A stretch of 64,000 bases of DNA. Source: Diplosphaera chodatii (taxonomy: Eukaryota > Chlorophyta > Trebouxiophyceae > Prasiolales > Stichococcaceae). The translations under genes and the position numbers were made by a program. The stretch's first letter is position 1. Each line of letters starts with the position of its first letter. Below the pieces are notes generated by a model, which was not told the DNA's origin, searched no databases, and saw only the letters and a list, made by a program, of their open reading frames with translations. Positions 61,313 to 64,000 of the stretch are shown here, piece by piece. The stretch is taken from the NCBI GenBank assembly GCA_032358165.1, contig JAALGY010000053.1, positions 1,302,001-1,366,000 of the forward strand, written 5' to 3'.

Positions 61313-61578
61313 CGCAGCACAACGTCAAGATGGTGAGCAACGACACATGCTGAAATTGGACAAGCTTCAAGCCTGCACTGAAGATTGTTCAAACGACAGG
61401 AGGACTGTTGTCAGCAACGATCTCTTGTGCCATGCATGCTCCGCAGCTCCGTCTTATCGAGTATGTTTCACGTCAGCATTCGTAATGTTAGGGTTTGCCA
61501 GCAGAACACCGAGCCATTGAGCTATCGAGGCATGAGATTGAGGCACTGTGATCGGCTGTCTACTTCCGTGTGTCTGTC
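61313..61578. promoter_or_regulatory. Short divergent promoter Cu-ATPase / mS38
   Basis: 266 bp separates the two start codons, so core promoters must be back to back. Confidence 0.5.
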
Positions 61579-62447
61579 ATGATGCGACGGCTTCTTTGTA
61601 GCAGGTTGGCAGCAGCGCTGCCGGCCTCGTTTGCAGACTGCCAGCTGGGACTGGCAGCCGGTCAATGCGCCACTGTTGGCCCTGCTTCCAGCTGTCAAGG
61701 ACTGCATAGCAAGGCTGTGCAGCCGTGCGTATCGTTACTGGATCTTGTCGGCGCCCTGCCCCGAGACCTGCGCGCTCCAGGTGCGCATGGCTGCATCCGC
61801 ACCTCTCACCGTCACAAGAGAATGCCTGTGTCAGCCCTGTTGATTGACATTTGTGGAGCTAAACTCCAGACTTTGCTGCTTGCAGCTCCGACGCATGCAC
61901 AGCAGGCAGCAGCAGCTCTTTGCAGCCCTGCCCAGCATGGCTTGCCAGCAACCTGCGAGGCTGAGCGACTTGGCGAACAGCAGCCGCTGTCCTCAGCAGT
62001 GACGTTCCAGCAGGCGTTCATCCGGCAGCCAATTGCTTACGCTACAGCAACAGCAGCAGCAGCAGCAGCATCAGCACCAGGACCGCGTAGACGACAATCA
62101 TGGCCATGTCAGGTGGCGGCACTGCGAGCACAGCGCCAGGTGCTGCAGTTGCTGGCACGCAGACCTATCCTGCAGCAAGAGCAGGCTCTGGCAGCCCGCA
62201 TGGAGCGGTGGGCACAGCGAAGCGGCGCAGAGGACATGCTCATGGACAGCGTGCGTCGCAAGCGCAAACACAAAATGAACAAGGTGCATGCCAGTGTCCC
62301 TGCAGCTTCAAAGCATTACGGCGTGGTTGGTGCATGTCACTGAAGCTACCTCTGCTGTTTCGAGGCTCTCAATGCCACTGATTCTTCGATTCGCTGTTGC
62401 AGCACAAGCATCGCAAGCGACGGAAGGCGCAGCGGCATAAGACTTGA
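61579..62447 (+). CDS. mS38: Mitochondrial small-subunit ribosomal protein mS38 (AURKAIP1/COX24 domain)
   Basis: Two exons: 61579-62283 and 62403-62447, joined in phase at ...NK|HKH. The N-terminus MMRRLLCSRLAAALPASF is a good mitochondrial presequence. The diagnostic part is the C-terminus, DSVRRKRKHKMNK plus HKHRKRRKAQRHKT, the short very basic COX24/AURKAIP1 tail that inserts into small-subunit rRNA. The second exon is only 15 codons, yet it completes the motif exactly, supporting the intron. The middle (~190 aa) is poorly structured and contains an Ala run encoded by a CAG/GCA microsatellite (about 62046-62070). Part of the 61.79-61.90 kb sequence could be an unrecognised intron, because it is open but low in family resemblance. 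Confidence 0.85.
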
Positions 62448-63035
62448 TGAGTACCATAGTCGAAGAGCCTTTCCAGCAGATTCCATGGGAAAATGTCCTT
62501 CGGAGCGCAGCGTCATGAACCCCAGCCTGATCTCTATTCCGGCACCTATTGTAGCTCACCAGCACCGGGCTGAGGCTCACATGCCCTTCTGTGATCGTAA
62601 CTCTGACATCTTGCTGAATTAACTTACATTCTGAAAGGTTTACACGCCCTGCCAATGCTAAGTTAGCAACCCTGTGCCTTGCACTACCATATGCTAGCCA
62701 CTCCGTAAACCACATGCTGTGCGCCAAGATCATGCTATCGTGCCTACTGTTCTTACAGGCAGCCAACGCGTGCATACAGCTGCAGCCCTGATGTGCATAT
62801 GATGTGCTTATTGCCAGCTGATCGTGCCCCTGGGTCCCGAATACATTAGAGCTCATGCGGCACGGAGTCTGGTGCTTCGGCTGGCGCCTGTTGGGACTGG
62901 TGCTTTGCGCTTCGCTCCGCCTTCAATGCCCTGCATTGACAGGATGGGGCGCTGTGGGCATTCAAACTCTGCCTGCTGGGGCTGCAAGTCAATACGGCAG
63001 ATTTGCTGTCAGTTACATGTAATCTGCAGTAAATG
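62448..63035. other. Convergent 3' region mS38 / kinesin-14
   Basis: 588 bp with no supported exon. Composition is more AT-rich than the flanking exons, as expected for 3' UTRs. Confidence 0.4.
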
Positions 63036-64000
63036 CTACAGCAGGATGTGGACCTGTGGCGCACTCCCTGATGCCGGCTCAGCAGCAGTCAGGAGGTGCC
63101 GCTTGGCACCGCCCTTTGCGCCCGTCTCGACAGCATTGACCTGCACAATTGTGTCAGGATCACCCCTTGCTCTGGGTCGCCGACTGCCACAGCGTAACAT
63201 CTCAGCCACTCTTATCCGGCTCGTGAAGGACTCGACCTTGTAGGCAACTGCCTCTGTGAGCAAAACCCGAGTCACCTTGGCAGCAAAGCGCAGCGAGCAC
63301 AGCGACTCGCTGGCGGAGAGGGGCTCCGGATTGATGTTTACAAACATCAGTGTCTTGCCATCGCCACCCAGGCATGGCTGCGAACAGGTGACGAGGACAG
63401 GGTCAGGCAGCATGTTCGTGCACATCTGTTGACGAGCACAGCATAGAAATACATTCAGGCATGCCTTGCAAGGCTGCTTGCAGGGTTCCCATCAAAGAGC
63501 AAATTTGATGGCAAGCCAGCTGCTAGTTTTGTAGGGTGCGGAAGCATGCCTGCAGCAGGTGGGTGAGCTTGGAGTTGCGGTAGGGGATGTGGGACGCCTT
63601 GGACGCGAGCGCCCCGAACACATCGCCCAGAGCCGACAGGCTCTTGTTGATGGCGCACGCCTCCTTCTGCCGCTGCCCCGCCGCCTCGCTGCGGCTCAGC
63701 CGCTCACTGCAGTAACAAGAATACTGTGTTGCTTTGGCAGCCAGCACTCGCGGGAATGACATGCTGCTGGTTTACACACACTCATTGGCGCGCTGTTTTC
63801 ATGACGGGCAGATGAGCACTGTTGCGTCCAGATCCCTACGCCAAAGAGCCGATCATCCTCTGACGCCCTTCCCCCCACACACCTGCCGGCGAGGTCGACA
63901 AGGTTGAGGGCGCCGGTGAGGCGCTCCCCGCTGCCGTTGTGCCGGCCGCGGATGTGCAGCGTCAGCACCGAGTGCGACCGCGACGACGCAGCATTCATCG
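63036..64000 (-). CDS. Kinesin-14 motor, C-terminal part (truncated by window edge)
   Basis: Minus-end-directed C-terminal-motor kinesin. The window has only the last third of the motor domain: [17 protein letters not shown] (switch I) and LNLVDLAGR (switch II) in the edge exon (to 63893), then [34 protein letters not shown] and [14 protein letters not shown] in the next exon (ends 63550). [20 protein letters not shown] and [12 protein letters not shown] are in 63377-63276, and [17 protein letters not shown] in the last exon (63140-63036). The motor ending a few residues from the stop is the reason for class 14. The intron after LLQ starts with GC (63549), and no GT alternative restores the conserved LLQPCLGG. 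Upstream neck and coiled-coil exons lie beyond 64000. Confidence 0.88.

Overview
The window is nuclear DNA of a green alga, most likely a trebouxiophyte or related chlorophyte of the Chlorella/Coccomyxa kind. Genes are GC-rich and cut by many short introns (about 85-250 bp) with GT...TGCAG ends. The proteins are plant-type: plastid 2-oxoglutarate/malate translocator, phylloquinone-pathway AAE14, plastid Cu-ATPase, TKI1-like SANT protein, class XI myosin, plant-type TOM7. All protein-coding models below were assembled by hand, exon by exon, from reading frame, splice signals and family resemblance. No alignment or search was run.

Layout. 1-0.34 kb: last exon of an unidentified + gene. 0.8-3.3 kb: AAE14 (+). 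3.9-7.9 kb: unrecognised minus-strand membrane protein gene, possibly two genes. 7.9-15.3 kb: gene-poor block. It holds a perfect 70-bp inverted repeat (8546-8615 / 9274-9343), then a 3.5-kb tandem array that ends in an intact tRNA-Gly(GCC) gene (13495-13565, minus) and whose every unit carries a copy of that tRNA's 3' end, then a cluster of short GC-rich hairpins. 15.3-64 kb: gene-dense. DIT1 (-), MORN/TIC100-like (+), ARL8 (-), 3-dehydroquinate synthase (+), an 82-aa membrane protein (-), PUR5/AIR synthetase (+), condensin-II CAP-H2 (-), myosin XI (+), TOM7 (-), TKI1/Cramped-like (+), an EamA/DMT transporter (+), CPSF73 (-), plastid Cu-ATPase (-), mitoribosomal mS38 (+), and a kinesin-14 truncated by the right edge (-). 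From DIT1 to the TKI1-like gene ten consecutive genes strictly alternate strand, so each intergenic stretch is either a shared bidirectional promoter or a shared 3' region.

The genes are mostly housekeeping and do not form one pathway. Several act in the plastid (AAE14, DIT1, DHQS, PUR5, Cu-ATPase, probably the MORN and DMT proteins), two in mitochondria (TOM7, mS38), and the others in nucleus or cytoskeleton. The most unusual structure is the tRNA-Gly-anchored satellite. Three GC-AG introns, a 24-bp hairpin filling the middle of a DIT1 intron, and the TOM7 gene (58 codons, too short for ordinary ORF calling) are secondary points of interest.
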